Origin: Quadrisphaera sp. DSM 44207
GTDB lineage: Bacteria; Actinomycetota; Actinomycetes; Actinomycetales; Quadrisphaeraceae
Direction of reading: 5' to 3'
Assembly: GCF_900101335.1 (NCBI RefSeq)
Contig: NZ_FNKA01000002.1
Location: 248,001 to 312,000 of the forward strand
DNA: 64,000 nt
Part shown: one piece after another, positions 1 to 8,620 of the stretch
Position numbering within the stretch: the stretch's first letter is position 1
Layout of the letters: each line of letters opens with the position of its first letter
Program-made: the position numbers and the translations under genes
The notes under the pieces: generated by a model
Databases searched by the model: none
Told to the model about the DNA's origin: nothing
What the model saw: the letters and a program-made list of their open reading frames with translations, nothing else

Positions 1-791
1 AGGCCGAGTACGTGCTCGTGCCCTACGCCGACTGGAACCTGCTGGTGTTCCCCGACAAGGACCAGGCGATGGAGAAGATCCTTGACCTGACCATGCTCTC
101 GGACATCTTCCCCACCGGCTTCCACGGCGCGGTGACGGCCGGGGTGGGCGTCGGCTCCACCGTCTACATCGCGGGCGCGGGGCCGGTGGGCCTGGCGGCC
201 GCGGTCGGCGCGCAGCTGCTGGGCGCGGCCGTGGTCGTCGTCGGCGACCTCAACGAGGACCGCCTCGCGCAGGCCCGCAGCTTCGGCTGCGAGACGGTCG
301 ACGTCTCCAAGGGCGACCCGAAGGACCAGGTCGAGCAGATCCTCGGCGTGCCGGAGGTCGACTGCGGCGTCGACGCGGTCGGCTTCGAGGCCCGCGGGCA
401 CGGCGAGGGCGCCAAGCAGGAGGCGCCCGCCACGGTGCTCAACTCCCTGATGGGCCTGACCGCGGCCGGCGGCGCGCTGGGCATCCCCGGCCTGTACGTC
501 ACGGGCGACCCGGGCGGGGTGGACGAGGCGGCCAAGAAGGGCTCCCTCTCCCTGGACCTGGGCACCGGCTGGGCGAAGTCGCTGTCCTTCACCACGGGCC
601 AGTGCCCGGTGATGAAGTACAACCGGCAGCTGATGATGGCGATCCTGCACGACCGGGTGCAGATCGCGAAGGCCGTCAACGCCACGCCGATCTCCCTGCA
701 GGACGCCCCGCGCGGCTACGCCGAGTTCGACTCCGGCGCGGCCCGCAAGTACGTCCTCGACCCCCACGGGGTCATCGGGCAGAAGGGCTGA
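1..791 (+). CDS. fdhA: Glutathione-independent formaldehyde dehydrogenase, 3' part
   Basis: The window begins inside this gene; codons are readable from base 3 and about 262 residues remain, so the N-terminal zinc-binding part is missing. The visible part holds the Rossmann motif IAGAGPVGLAAAVGA and then FGCETVDVS, VDAVGFEARGHG and a late PISLQDAPRGYAEFDSG stretch, the pattern of the zinc-dependent, tightly NAD-bound formaldehyde dehydrogenases (Pseudomonas FdhA type). Such enzymes oxidise formaldehyde to formate in the cytoplasm without a thiol cofactor. A formate dehydrogenase operon lies 20 kb downstream; that the two act in series is inference. A strong hairpin follows the stop codon. Confidence 0.9.
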   Translation, partial: AEYVLVPYADWNLLVFPDKDQAMEKILDLTMLSDIFPTGFHGAVTAGVGVGSTVYIAGAGPVGLAAAVGAQLLGAAVVVVGDLNEDRLAQARSFGCETVDVSKGDPKDQVEQILGVPEVDCGVDAVGFEARGHGEGAKQEAPATVLNSLMGLTAAGGALGIPGLYVTGDPGGVDEAAKKGSLSLDLGTGWAKSLSFTTGQCPVMKYNRQLMMAILHDRVQIAKAVNATPISLQDAPRGYAEFDSGAARKYVLDPHGVIGQKG

Positions 792-815
792 GCGGGCGGG
801 CCTCGGGCCCGCACC

Positions 816-869
816 CGCCGCGGGGCGCTCCCGCACCGGCCGTGGCCGGTGCGGGAGCGCCCCGCGGCG
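816..869. terminator. Long perfect hairpin after formaldehyde dehydrogenase
   Basis: Two 26-base arms (816-841 and 844-869) are perfect inverted repeats around a 2-base centre, starting 25 bases after the stop codon. There is no T-run, as is usual for terminators in high-GC actinobacteria. Confidence 0.75.
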
Positions 870-1022
870 CGCGAGCCGCTCGTCGGTGGAGGGGTGCGGG
901 ACGGGAGCCCGGTCCGCGTCCACGCCAGGCGCTGCGCCGCCGGGCGCACCCGCAGCCGGGAGCAGCCGGGAGGAGCCGAGTAGCCGCGAGGGGCTGGTGC
1001 GGGTGCGCGCGCGGGCCCGCGG

Positions 1023-1697
1023 GTGTCTGCTGGGGGCGTGCGGATCGGGATCATCGGGTCGGGCGCCGTCGGGTCGGCGCTGCTGCGGCGCGCGCGGGCG
1101 GCGAAGCTGGCGGCGGCGGTCGCGAACTCGCGGGGGCCGTCGTCCCTGGCGCGGCTGGGCGCGCAGGCGGGCGCCGCCGCGGGCACGGTCGAGGAGGTGG
1201 CCGAGGTCGCCGACATGGTCGTGCTCGCGGTGCCCTTCGGCGCCGTGCGCGACCTGCCCGCCCGCGCCTTCGACGGGCGCGTGGTGATCGACGCCACCAA
1301 CCACCTGCCCGAGCGGGACGGGCCGGCGCCGGAGGTGGAGGGCGGCACGACGGCGTCGTCCCTGCTGGTCGCCGCCCACCTCTCCGGCGCTCGGGTGGTC
1401 AAGGCCTTCAACACCCTGCCGGCCGAGCAGCTCGAGCGCGGGGCGCGCCCCGCCGAGGACCCCGAGCGCCTGGGGGTGCCCGTGGCCGCGGACGACGAGG
1501 ACGCCAAGGCGCTGGTCAGCCGCCTGGTGGACCGCCTCGGCTTCACGCCGGTCGACGGCGGCACGCTGGCCGACAGCGAGGACCAGGAGCCCGGGACGCC
1601 GGTCTTCGGCGCCGTCGCGACGGCCGACGAGGTGCGCACCCTGCTGCACGGCGGCCGCGGCGCGCAGTCGCCGCACGCCCCGCGCGCCGTGCGGTGA
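1023..1697 (+). CDS. NADPH-dependent F420 reductase-like protein
   Basis: 224 residues. The N-terminus VRIGIIGSGAVGSAL is a GxGxxG dinucleotide-binding fold, followed by VVLAVPFGAV and VIDATNHLPERDG, then VVKAFNTLPAEQL, which together match the F420-dependent NADP reductase/NAD-binding family that moves hydride between NADP and coenzyme F420, or related oxidoreductases without proven substrate. GTG 1023 is the longest start; GTG 1038 is preceded by a G5 run and begins directly at the Rossmann strand, so it is a serious alternative. The gene stands alone between the hairpin upstream and the glycosylase gene 39 bases downstream. Confidence 0.75.
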   Translation: MSAGGVRIGIIGSGAVGSALLRRARAAKLAAAVANSRGPSSLARLGAQAGAAAGTVEEVAEVADMVVLAVPFGAVRDLPARAFDGRVVIDATNHLPERDGPAPEVEGGTTASSLLVAAHLSGARVVKAFNTLPAEQLERGARPAEDPERLGVPVAADDEDAKALVSRLVDRLGFTPVDGGTLADSEDQEPGTPVFGAVATADEVRTLLHGGRGAQSPHAPRAVR

Positions 1698-1736
1698 GCG
1701 GCCCCGTCGGGGCCGCGGCGGGGCGCTGAGCGGGCC

Positions 1737-2579
1737 GTGCCGGAGGGGGACAGCGTCGCGCGGGTGGCGCGCTCACTCGACACCGCCCTGGCCGGGCGCG
1801 AGCTCGCCGTGGGGCGCCTGCGGGTGCCGGCCCACGCCACCGCCGACCTCGCCGGGTGGCGCGTGCTCGGCACCGCCACGCACGGCAAGCACCTGCTGAC
1901 CCGCCTCGCCCGCGGCGGCGAGACCCCGCTGACGCTGCACACCCACCTGCGCATGGACGGGCAGTGGGCGCTGCTGGACCCGGGCCGGCGCCTGCCGTCG
2001 CGGCTCGTGCCGGACGTGCGCGCGGTGCTCGTCACCGCGCAGGACCCGGCGGCGCCCGGCGGCGGGCGCACCGCGGCGGCGCTGCGGATGCCGGTCGTCG
2101 AGCTGCTGCCCACCGCGCGCGAGCACGACGTCGTCGGCCACCTCGGCCCCGACCTGCTGGCCCCGGACTTCGACGCCGCGGAGGCGGTGCGCCGCCTCGG
2201 CTCCGACCCGCAGCGGCCGCTGGCCGCCGCGCTGCTGGACCAGCGGCTCGTCGCGGGCCTGGGCAACCTGTGGGCGAACGAGCTGTGCTTCCTGATCGGC
2301 CGCAGCCCGTGGACGCCGGTGGGGGAGGTGGACCTGCCGCGGCTGGTGGCCCTGGCCGCCCGCGCGCTGCGCGCCTCCGCCGCCGGGACCACCGGGTACC
2401 AGGTCACCACCGGCAACACCCGCCGCGGCGAGGACCACTGGGTCGCCGGGCGCGCCGGGAAGCCGTGCCGGCGGTGCGGGACGAGCGTCCGGATGGTCGA
2501 GGAGGTGCCCGGGGACCCCGGGCGCCGGCGCACGTGGTGGTGCCCGCACTGCCAGCCCGGCCCCGGCCCCGACCGCTGA
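1737..2579 (+). CDS. nei: Fpg/Nei family DNA glycosylase (endonuclease VIII-like)
   Basis: 280 residues starting with MPEGDSV at GTG 1737: Pro2 is the Schiff-base nucleophile and Glu3 the general acid of this family. The chain contains THGKHLL, the LHTHLRMDGQW strand, the GLGNLWANELCF helix-two-turn-helix and a C-terminal zinc finger of the form CRRC...CPHC, all expected of Nei-type enzymes that excise oxidised pyrimidines and cut the strand by beta/delta elimination. Length is normal (about 270). The MPEGD rather than MPELPE start favours Nei over Fpg. It probably acts alone in base excision repair; no operon partner is evident. Confidence 0.92.
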   Translation: MPEGDSVARVARSLDTALAGRELAVGRLRVPAHATADLAGWRVLGTATHGKHLLTRLARGGETPLTLHTHLRMDGQWALLDPGRRLPSRLVPDVRAVLVTAQDPAAPGGGRTAAALRMPVVELLPTAREHDVVGHLGPDLLAPDFDAAEAVRRLGSDPQRPLAAALLDQRLVAGLGNLWANELCFLIGRSPWTPVGEVDLPRLVALAARALRASAAGTTGYQVTTGNTRRGEDHWVAGRAGKPCRRCGTSVRMVEEVPGDPGRRRTWWCPHCQPGPGPDR

Positions 2580-2601
2580 GCCGGACCGCTGACCCCGCCC
2601 G

Positions 2602-3540
2602 GTGTGCTCGCTCGGCTCCCTGCTCAGCCGGCCCGCGACCACCCCCACCGGGCGGGTGTGGCACGCCGTCGCTCACCACGCCGTCCTCGCCCGCCACGAC
2701 TGGGACCGCGCCGAACCGGCCAGCCGCCCTCGCGACGACGGGGCGTGGACCGGCCTGGCCGGCGCCGCGACCGCCGGGCCCATCTTGGACGGCGAGGACC
2801 CGCTCTGCCGCGGAGTGCAGCTGCTGCTGTGCTTCTACGAGGTCGCCGCCCACCCCGACCCCGACCCAGCGGACGGGAAACGGGCGCTGGCCGCGACCGG
2901 GTACGCGCTGGACCGGACCAGCTCGATCGAGGACCTGCTCGACCTCGACGCCTTCTCCCCGCTGCGGCAGGACACCCTGGCCGGGCAGGTGCCGCAGCTG
3001 GGCGCCTACCGCACTCACCAGGTGCCCACCACCGCCATCGCCGACCTGAACGGCCCGGACCTCGGGCCGCTGCCAGCCGCGGACCGGCTTACCCTCACCG
3101 GCCTCGGAGGCGCCGGCAGACAGGTCCGCTCGCCTAGCGGCGCGGGCGCCGGGAGCGTGGCGGGCACTGACCGACTACGTCGACATCCCTATCTGACCCC
3201 TTCGGCGCAGAGTGCTGGTGGCTGTCCGCGGAGGCGGTCTCCTCCTCGATGGAAGCGCTCAGCGCAACGACCTGCTGAGGCAGCGCGGTCGTCGCCACGG
3301 CGCCCTGCTGGGCTCGCTGGTGGCGGTCGCGGCCGCCGTACGCAGGAGTCAGGGGTTGCAGTAGATGCTGTGGTCGCCGATGCGGCGCCACCGCACCCGC
3401 ACTTCGTCGTCGATGCGCACGAACTCGAAGGTGGCCCGCCCGTTCTCCTTGCCCGCGAGGGCGCACAGCGGCTGACGGGGGCATCCAGTCCTCCCAGGGA
3501 TTATCGGACTCTGGCGACTCCAGGAACGCTTGCAACCTAG
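2602..3540 (+). CDS. Hypothetical protein at the edge of the accessory island
   Basis: An open frame of 312 codons from GTG 2602. The first 175 codons show typical high third-position GC and plausible protein sequence (RVWHAVAHHAVLARHDW, LLLCFYEVAAHPDPDP, SSIEDLLDLDAFSPLRQ). After about base 3130 the composition becomes arginine/serine-rich and coding bias fades, so the true 3' end may have been lost and replaced. I recognise no domain. It is the first gene after the housekeeping block and may be a truncated remnant at the island boundary. Confidence 0.35.
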   Translation: MCSLGSLLSRPATTPTGRVWHAVAHHAVLARHDWDRAEPASRPRDDGAWTGLAGAATAGPILDGEDPLCRGVQLLLCFYEVAAHPDPDPADGKRALAATGYALDRTSSIEDLLDLDAFSPLRQDTLAGQVPQLGAYRTHQVPTTAIADLNGPDLGPLPAADRLTLTGLGGAGRQVRSPSGAGAGSVAGTDRLRRHPYLTPSAQSAGGCPRRRSPPRWKRSAQRPAEAARSSPRRPAGLAGGGRGRRTQESGVAVDAVVADAAPPHPHFVVDAHELEGGPPVLLAREGAQRLTGASSPPRDYRTLATPGTLAT

Positions 3541-3706
3541 GGGACCACGGAGTTACCCGAGTCACGTGAGTTCCAGAAGTTGGAAGTAACTCAAGGCTCC
3601 ACTGTCTGTCGAGAGGTAGAGGCATGTCCAGCAACCCAAGAATCACTTCTAACTCAAGTGATCTGTGGTGAATCGCCGACGGGGCATCGATCGATCCCTC
3701 GCCCAT
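3349..3706 (-). pseudogene. Frameshifted remnant of a small conserved protein
   Basis: On the minus strand one frame reads sensibly to ...ESPESDNPWEDWM near base 3485, then turns to arginine-rich nonsense. An adjacent frame from about 3480 reads PLCALAGKENGRATFEF followed by VRVRWRRIGDHSIYCNP and ends at TGA 3349-3351. The two halves together look like one protein split by a frameshift. The family was not identified. No convincing start codon with a ribosome binding site was found. The surrounding DNA is less GC-rich than the housekeeping parts. Confidence 0.3.
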
Positions 3707-3721
3707 GCATGATCGGTCCGC

Positions 3722-4349
3722 TCACGGCGATGTACCGCCCGACCACGCTTCCTCCCCGTCCAGCTCCTCAAGCCCGGCCAGGACGAAGTCGACGATGCTG
3801 ATCTCCAGGACGTTGGCCAGCACCGCCGGCTCCCTCGGCAGCGCCAGCTGATGTCCACCCGCGGCCAGCTGTGCCTCCAGCTCGACCTCGTCGGCCGCGA
3901 CCAGCGACCACGGGTGGCTCCCACCGCCGGAACACCCCGCGCAGGTCTTAGGCGTACTGCGCGCACCGCTGGCGCAGCCACTCCTCCAGCACAAGCTCAC
4001 CAGCCACGAGCCCAGGGTCGCAGAAGGCGACCGCTGACCCGCGGACCAGGCGCTGGGCGTGGTCCGTGCTCGGGCGCGACCTCACCACCGTCCACCGCGA
4101 CGTCGCGGCACCAAGCTGCTCGAGGAAGACCCCTCGCAGGCGGATCCCCTCGCGACACGGCCTCGGTCGTCGGGCCAGCCGGCAACGGCGCCGTAGGAGC
4201 GATGTTCGACGGCGCGACGGCGCCAGCCTGCGGTCGAGAACGACCACCGGGTCTGAGAGCGGGCGGAGACCATCACGAGGCCCCGCCCTCCTTCGGCGAC
4301 CCACCGGCGCGGCATGGCTGCGCCTCGCCCGAACGACGGAGAAGCTCAC
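3722..4349 (-). pseudogene. Fragmented minus-strand ORFs, probable decayed gene
   Basis: Two overlapping minus-strand frames carry protein-like stretches. One (3948-4349) ends with AVAFCDPGLVAGELVLEEW and LRQRCAQYA before TAA; the other (3722-4000) continues with DEVELEAQLAAGGHQLALP and LANVLEISIVDFVLAGLEEL. The order and strand suggest one gene broken by a stop and a frameshift. The N-terminal half of the first frame is arginine-rich and may not be coding. Function unknown. Confidence 0.25.
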
Positions 4350-4510
4350 CAGTGCCCTCGAGTCTGCCTCGATCCCTCACCCGTGGTGGACGGCGCCCTG
4401 CGGGCACCGCAGAACACTGCGGGGCGCTGCCCCCACCCCCGGCCCTCACTTCCGGAGAGGCCCGAGCACGGCCACCACCTCGGCGAGGTCGGTGCCCTAG
4501 CCTCCGAGAC

Positions 4511-4894
4511 GTGCACGCCCCGGTGATCTGGCAGCTGAGCACCGCAACAGCCGTAGCGACGCCCGGTCCGGGGTTCTGGGACGCCGGCTTCGGCCGCTTC
4601 CTCATCTCCCCCGGCTTCGGTGGTCTCGCGGCCCTGCTCGGCGCGGCGCTGGTCTACCTCGCCTCCCGACAGAAAGCCGCCGAGGACCGAGAGGACCAAC
4701 GCCAGCAGCGGTGGTGGGAAGCCCTGACGTGGATCTACGACCGGGCGACCGCAGAGCGTGAGGAAGCCCGACTGGACGGCAGCCTGGCGTTGGATCTGTT
4801 TGAACGCCTCGCCGAGGAGGCGCACACTGACCTCGAGGTCCAGGCCGCCCTCGGCCTGACGGAACTCTTCGATGACCAGACGGAGGCGACATGA
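4511..4894 (+). CDS. Small single-span membrane protein
   Basis: 127 residues if GTG 4511 is the start; GTG 4523 is an alternative. Residues about 35-60 (ISPGFGGLAALLGAALVYL) form one transmembrane helix, followed by a charged, helical cytoplasmic-looking tail rich in Glu, Arg and Gln (KAAEDREDQRQQRWWEALTW). The stop overlaps the start of the next small gene by four bases (ATGA), so the two are translationally coupled. No domain was recognised. Codon bias supports coding. Confidence 0.6.
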   Translation: MHAPVIWQLSTATAVATPGPGFWDAGFGRFLISPGFGGLAALLGAALVYLASRQKAAEDREDQRQQRWWEALTWIYDRATAEREEARLDGSLALDLFERLAEEAHTDLEVQAALGLTELFDDQTEAT

Positions 4895-5064
4895 GCACTC
4901 CGGAGCGACCCGCCACGGCCGGCGCCATCCCCGCCGACCGCGCCCAGAAGCGCCTGCGCGGGGCCACCATCCCGCTGAGGACCAAGGCCGACGTGCAGCG
5001 CCTGGCCGCGCTGCGCCGGCGTCTGCAGGCGGACCTGGCCAAGCGCAAGGGCCGCAGCGACTAG
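4891..5064 (+). CDS. Small basic protein coupled to the membrane protein upstream
   Basis: 57 residues, beginning MSTPERPATAGAIPADRAQK and rich in Arg and Lys (RLAALRRRLQADLAKRKGR near the C-terminus). The ATG overlaps the previous stop codon by four bases, which fixes the start and implies an operon. The C-terminal half is a predicted amphipathic basic helix. No family was recognised; together with the preceding one-span protein it may form a small membrane-linked pair, which is inference from coupling only. Confidence 0.6.
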   Translation: MSTPERPATAGAIPADRAQKRLRGATIPLRTKADVQRLAALRRRLQADLAKRKGRSD

Positions 5065-5184
5065 CCACGCATCCGGTCGTTCAGGGCGCGCCCGTTGTCG
5101 GGCGTGGTCCTGCAGGTTGACCGCGCGGGTGCGCAACAGCCTGGGCCGTTGCCCACCTCGTCACGGGCGATCACGCTGGCGAGC

Positions 5185-5484
5185 ATGAGTGGGGACCGGG
5201 GCGAGGCGCGGCGTGAGCTGATCGCCGTGCTCGCCGGCGTGAAGGACTCGCCCCACCCGGCGCCGGTGCGACCGCCGATGGTCTGGCACGTGCTTGAACC
5301 CGCCCCGGACCCCTCGCCGATGCTGGCGCTGGATGACGTGCCAACGGCCGCGGCCACCGCGGCAGAGTCCGCCGAGCCGCTGCCGCTGGAGGCATGGGCC
5401 TGGCGCGAGGGCGTAGGTCAACAGCAGCAACGAGTGACGTCCTGGAGGGGCAGCTACACCCACCGGGTGCAGCCGCGGCCGTAG
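5185..5484 (+). CDS. Hypothetical protein overlapping an opposite-strand small gene
   Basis: 99 codons from ATG 5185 (MSGDRGEARRELIAVLAGVK). The first 65 residues show normal codon bias. The last 30 codons (AWAWREGVGQQQQRVTSW...) overlap the minus-strand gene at 5418-5552, and a related segment recurs inverted near 12150-12310, ending in the same VQPRP-stop. Which strand is coding in the overlap is uncertain; synonymous-change patterns favour the minus strand there, so the real 3' end of this ORF is doubtful. Confidence 0.35.
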   Translation: MSGDRGEARRELIAVLAGVKDSPHPAPVRPPMVWHVLEPAPDPSPMLALDDVPTAAATAAESAEPLPLEAWAWREGVGQQQQRVTSWRGSYTHRVQPRP

Positions 5485-5552
5485 AAGCCCACGTGCACGG
5501 CGTCGCGGGTCCACTCCACCACCCAGGCGAGGCATTGCCGCAGGGCGGTCAT
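5418..5552 (-). pseudogene. Small conserved ORF with in-frame TAG (copy 1 of a duplicated segment)
   Basis: From ATG 5552 the minus strand reads MTALRQCLAWVVEWTRDAVH, then VGFYGRGCTRWV and meets TAG at 5454-5456. A second copy at 12140-12271 (plus strand) has TGG at the same position, and the sequence after the stop stays alignable (LPLQDVTRC here, LPARDVTRC there) to a TGA at the same distance. Many differences between copies are synonymous in this frame, so it was coding. It lies 13 bases downstream of the M50-like gene on the same strand. Function unknown. Confidence 0.45.
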
Positions 5553-5565
5553 CGCCTCATCGACG

Positions 5566-6096
5566 TCAGCGGGAACGGCGCCTGGTCACTAGCTCGCGGG
5601 TGTGAGCAAGAGCCCTCCACCCGTCGGAGCACCGCCGCCTTCCGCGCCAGGGCACGAGGTTGGCGACCGCCTCGGCGATGTTGGCCACCGCGACGGCGAG
5701 CACCGCAGCGTGCTCGGTCCGGCTCCAGTCATCCCCGACGGCCAACACGGCCAGCGCTGCAGCTGCCACCAGGTGCACCACCGGCCCGGCAAGGGAGACA
5801 AGTGCTCGAGCTCCCGGTCGGTGCATCAGGCCGGCGTGAACGACGTGAGCACCTCCCACGCGGATGCCGAAGCGCACGATCCGACCGCCGAGGGCGCGCA
5901 CCGTGACCGCGTGCGCGCCCTCGTGGAGCACGTAGAACGCGAGGTAGAGCGCGACGCCTGTCAGCCCATCACGCACCGACGGCTCACGCAGTGGGACGTC
6001 ATGGAGCAGTGTCGAGAGCTGGTAGAGCATGGAGGTTGCGACCCAGCCGAGGACGAACAGCAGCGGAAGCAGCAGCACGCGCGGCCCGACGTACAC
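5566..6096 (-). CDS. M50-like (site-2-protease type) membrane metalloprotease
   Basis: 176 residues from GTG 6096. Hydrophobic helices surround the zinc-binding motif HEGAH (His58, Glu59, His62; HExxH) and a later NLVP...SDG element (Asn147, Pro150, Asp159) that resembles the N-x2-P...D-G second motif of M50 peptidases. Further spans lie at about 8-28, 45-60, 97-120 and 131-150. The family cleaves substrates inside the membrane, often anti-sigma factors; no such substrate is seen nearby. The spacing of the second motif is longer than usual, so activity is likely but not certain. A small ORF follows 13 bases downstream. Confidence 0.65.
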   Translation of the reverse strand: MYVGPRVLLLPLLFVLGWVATSMLYQLSTLLHDVPLREPSVRDGLTGVALYLAFYVLHEGAHAVTVRALGGRIVRFGIRVGGAHVVHAGLMHRPGARALVSLAGPVVHLVAAAALAVLAVGDDWSRTEHAAVLAVAVANIAEAVANLVPWRGRRRCSDGWRALAHTRELVTRRRSR

Positions 6097-6383
6097 GCTC
6101 GTGCCCGGGACCTGTTAGAGATGTGGCTGCTCACCCAACTCGAGTTCATCCTGGACCACATCCGCGCCGCCAGTGCGCAGCCGGTGCCGGCCATCAGCGT
6201 GCAGGCGCACCTGCTGCTCCCGGATCGGCTGATCCGCCGCGGCACGCACCCCACCAGGACCCTCGGCGTCCGCATCGTCGACGAGCACCGCGACCAGGAC
6301 GGCCAGCCCACCGGGGAGCATCCTCCCGCCGGCGCGGTGGACCTACCGGTGGGCGTGCTCACTCCCACCACACAGATGGCACG

Positions 6384-6656
6384 ATGTCCAAGGGGAGCCT
6401 CGAGAAGTCTGCGGTCCAAGTGCGCGTCGCCCGCCAGCTGGCTGTCGAGCTGCTCGAGCACTTCGGAGTGGAAGACACCAGCGTCCTCACCAACGGCGGC
6501 GTGCTGGACGAGCTGGGCGCGGCGGCCGCCGACCAGCAGCTGGTCTACTGGCACGCTCGCGCCCTGGGCCTGCCCGTGGACCCGGTCAGCCCGGCGCGGA
6601 GACGGCGCCGCTACGAGGAGCTGCTCGCCCAAGCCCGCGCGGCGCTGCGCCGATGA
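6384..6656 (+). CDS. Small protein coupled to the integrase
   Basis: 90 residues starting MSKGSLEKSAVQVRVARQLA at ATG 6384. The chain is mostly helical, with a basic patch PARRRRRYEELLAQARAALRR at the end. Its TGA overlaps the integrase ATG (6653-6656), so the two are co-translated. Unrecognised family; a recombination accessory or DNA-binding role is inferred only from the coupling and basic tail. Upstream (6097-6383) a frame beginning MWLLTQLEFILDHIRAASAQ at 6121 looks protein-like but has no convincing end. Confidence 0.55.
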   Translation: MSKGSLEKSAVQVRVARQLAVELLEHFGVEDTSVLTNGGVLDELGAAAADQQLVYWHARALGLPVDPVSPARRRRRYEELLAQARAALRR

Positions 6657-7825
6657 GCACGCCACCGCACCCGAGTCCGAGTGCTGGGCTGAGGGTGGGA
6701 GCGGGCTCAAGGGAGCGGCTGGCAGCCTCCGGCGCCGGACAGGACAGTGCCCTGGTCCCTGCCGTCCTGGTACCGCCCGGCGCGGTAGCGCCAGCCGGCC
6801 GGGTCGCCGCTCAGCGCTACCTGCTTGCGGCGCGCGCGGAGTCCACCCGGCGGGCGTACGCCAGTGACTGGGCGCACTTCACCTCCTGGTGCGCCGCCCA
6901 GCGCGACGGGGCCGGGGCGCCGTACCCGCCGCTGCCGGCCCCTGCGGAGGCGGTGGCGCTGTACCTGGCCGAGCACGCCGAGCGGCTGAAGGTGGCCACA
7001 CTGGTGCGCCGCTGCTCCGCGATCAGCGCCGTGCACCAGGCCGCCGGCCATCCCTCGCCGACGAGCAGTCCGCTGGTGCGCACCACCCTGGCCGGCATCC
7101 GCCGCGTCCACGGTGTCGCCGCCGACGCGAAGGACCCGCTGCTGGCGCACCAGGTGCGCCGCCTGCTCGACGCCCTTCCCGACCCTGAGCCGGAGCCGAC
7201 CAAGGCCGTGCTCGCCGCCCGGGACCGGGCGCTGCTCGTGCTCGGCTTCTACGGCGCGCTGCGCCGCTCCGAGCTCGTCGGCCTCGACCTCGACGACGTG
7301 CGCGTCGACGAGCACGGTCTGGTCGTTACCTTGCGCCGGTCCAAGACCGACCAGGACGCCGCCGGGCGGCGGATCGCAATGCTGCACACCGGATCCGCGG
7401 ACTCCTGCCCGGTCGAGGTCTACCAAAGGTGGGTGGATGCGCTCGACGTCGTGGTCGTGGCCGCAGCATTGAGCGCAGGCACTGACTCGACCGCGGGGGA
7501 GCGGGGACGGGTGCTCGAGGGCGGCCGCTGGGCTGATCCGGTGTTCCGCCCGATCATCCGTCACGGCCAGATAGCCCGGGCCCGGCTGTCGGACCGTGCG
7601 GTTGCCCGGATCGTCCAGCGCACCGCCACCGCCGCCCGCTTGGGCCACCTGGACCTGGCCGGGCACTCCCTGCGCGCCGGGTTCGCCACCTCTGCCGCCG
7701 CCGCCGGGAAATCCGAACGCGCGATCATGAAGCAGACCGGGCACACCTGCCTGCCCATGGTCCGCCGCTACATCCGCGAAGACAGCCTCTTCCGGGACAA
7801 CGCCACCGACGGGCTGGTCCTGTGA
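6653..7825 (+). CDS. Tyrosine recombinase (phage-type integrase)
   Basis: 390 residues. An N-terminal SAM-like core-binding domain (about 50-150, AAQRYLLAARAESTRRAYAS) is followed by the catalytic domain with all five signature positions visible: Arg204 (YGALRRSELVGL), Lys in RRSKTDQ, His338-x-x-Arg341 (HSLRAGF), His364 (QTGHT) and the nucleophile Tyr373 (VRRYIRE). It resembles site-specific integrases of mobile islands more than XerC/D, having an insertion between the Lys and His motifs. It overlaps a small upstream ORF and sits in the middle of the accessory island, so it probably served to mobilise it. No attachment site was identified. Confidence 0.9.
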   Translation: MSTPPHPSPSAGLRVGAGSRERLAASGAGQDSALVPAVLVPPGAVAPAGRVAAQRYLLAARAESTRRAYASDWAHFTSWCAAQRDGAGAPYPPLPAPAEAVALYLAEHAERLKVATLVRRCSAISAVHQAAGHPSPTSSPLVRTTLAGIRRVHGVAADAKDPLLAHQVRRLLDALPDPEPEPTKAVLAARDRALLVLGFYGALRRSELVGLDLDDVRVDEHGLVVTLRRSKTDQDAAGRRIAMLHTGSADSCPVEVYQRWVDALDVVVVAAALSAGTDSTAGERGRVLEGGRWADPVFRPIIRHGQIARARLSDRAVARIVQRTATAARLGHLDLAGHSLRAGFATSAAAAGKSERAIMKQTGHTCLPMVRRYIREDSLFRDNATDGLVL

Positions 7826-7972
7826 CCAGGAACTGTCCGTCGACGACTGGGGAGTCGAGGCGGGCTCAAGCTTGACGTGTTGAGGATAGTGACGACGACG
7901 AGGCTGATCATAATGACGTTGCTGTCGATCCATCGCCGCTGACCGCTCCATCCACAGCTGCGGATGGAGCGG

Positions 7973-8620
7973 TCAGCGGCCTGCCGGTGACGCTTCGGGG
8001 AGGTGCAGCACGGTGATGTAGCGGATCTCGCGCTCAGGCACTACGAGCCGTTGCATGTCCACCGTGTTCGCTTCGGTGGCCGTAGGAGGGGTGACTCGGA
8101 TCGGCGCCATCAGCGCCACGTCGCGGGTCTCGGACGCTTCGAGGCTGCAGCTGTGCATGAGGCCCTCGACCAGCGTGCCGTCTTGTAGGGCGAGCCCGAG
8201 GTAGGGCACCGTGCCCTTGGGTCGCTCTCGGAGTGCATGTACCCATGCTCCGGGGCCGAGGTACAGCTCGGTGCGTTGGCGCCGGAACACGCGATCACCC
8301 GTCCAGGCGAGCAGGCTTGCCAGGACCAGCAGCACGGTGGCGGTAGCCAGGATGCGGCGGGGGTTGGCGGTGGCGTAGGAGCCACCGAGGTCGGCCCAAG
8401 CCTGAAGGTCGACCAAGAACGGCACCCAACGGTGCGGGAGAAAGGCAAGCACGACGCCGGCGATCCCAGTCGTGGCCAGCCCGACGGCGAGGACTTCCAG
8501 CAACTGGCCCAGGCCGGCACTCTGCTGCAGTGGTGCGTGGCGCCGCCGCAGCTGCAGGAACAGCCACCCCGGTACCAGGGCCAGTAGAGCTAGCAGCGCG
8601 AGCCCGCTGCCCGGGACCAC
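7973..8620 (-). CDS. Membrane protein, DUF6338-like
   Basis: 215 residues from GTG 8620. Three transmembrane helices fill the N-terminal half (about 5-22, 42-62 and 88-106), followed by a soluble domain with GTVPYLGLALQDGTLVEG and a C-terminal REIRYITVLHL strand. The layout, three helices plus a beta-rich tail with a WVHALRERP segment, resembles the DUF6338 family of unknown function; this is recalled, not searched. Its start directly abuts the stop of the upstream small gene, so the two are one operon, divergent from the IS-disrupted gene. Confidence 0.6.
   Translation of the reverse strand: MVPGSGLALLALLALVPGWLFLQLRRRHAPLQQSAGLGQLLEVLAVGLATTGIAGVVLAFLPHRWVPFLVDLQAWADLGGSYATANPRRILATATVLLVLASLLAWTGDRVFRRQRTELYLGPGAWVHALRERPKGTVPYLGLALQDGTLVEGLMHSCSLEASETRDVALMAPIRVTPPTATEANTVDMQRLVVPEREIRYITVLHLPEASPAGR

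Noticed and set aside
3134..3706. Full 190-codon minus-strand ORF as an intact gene
   Set aside because: The last 120 codons are arginine-rich nonsense while an adjacent frame carries the protein-like sequence, so it is a frameshifted remnant.
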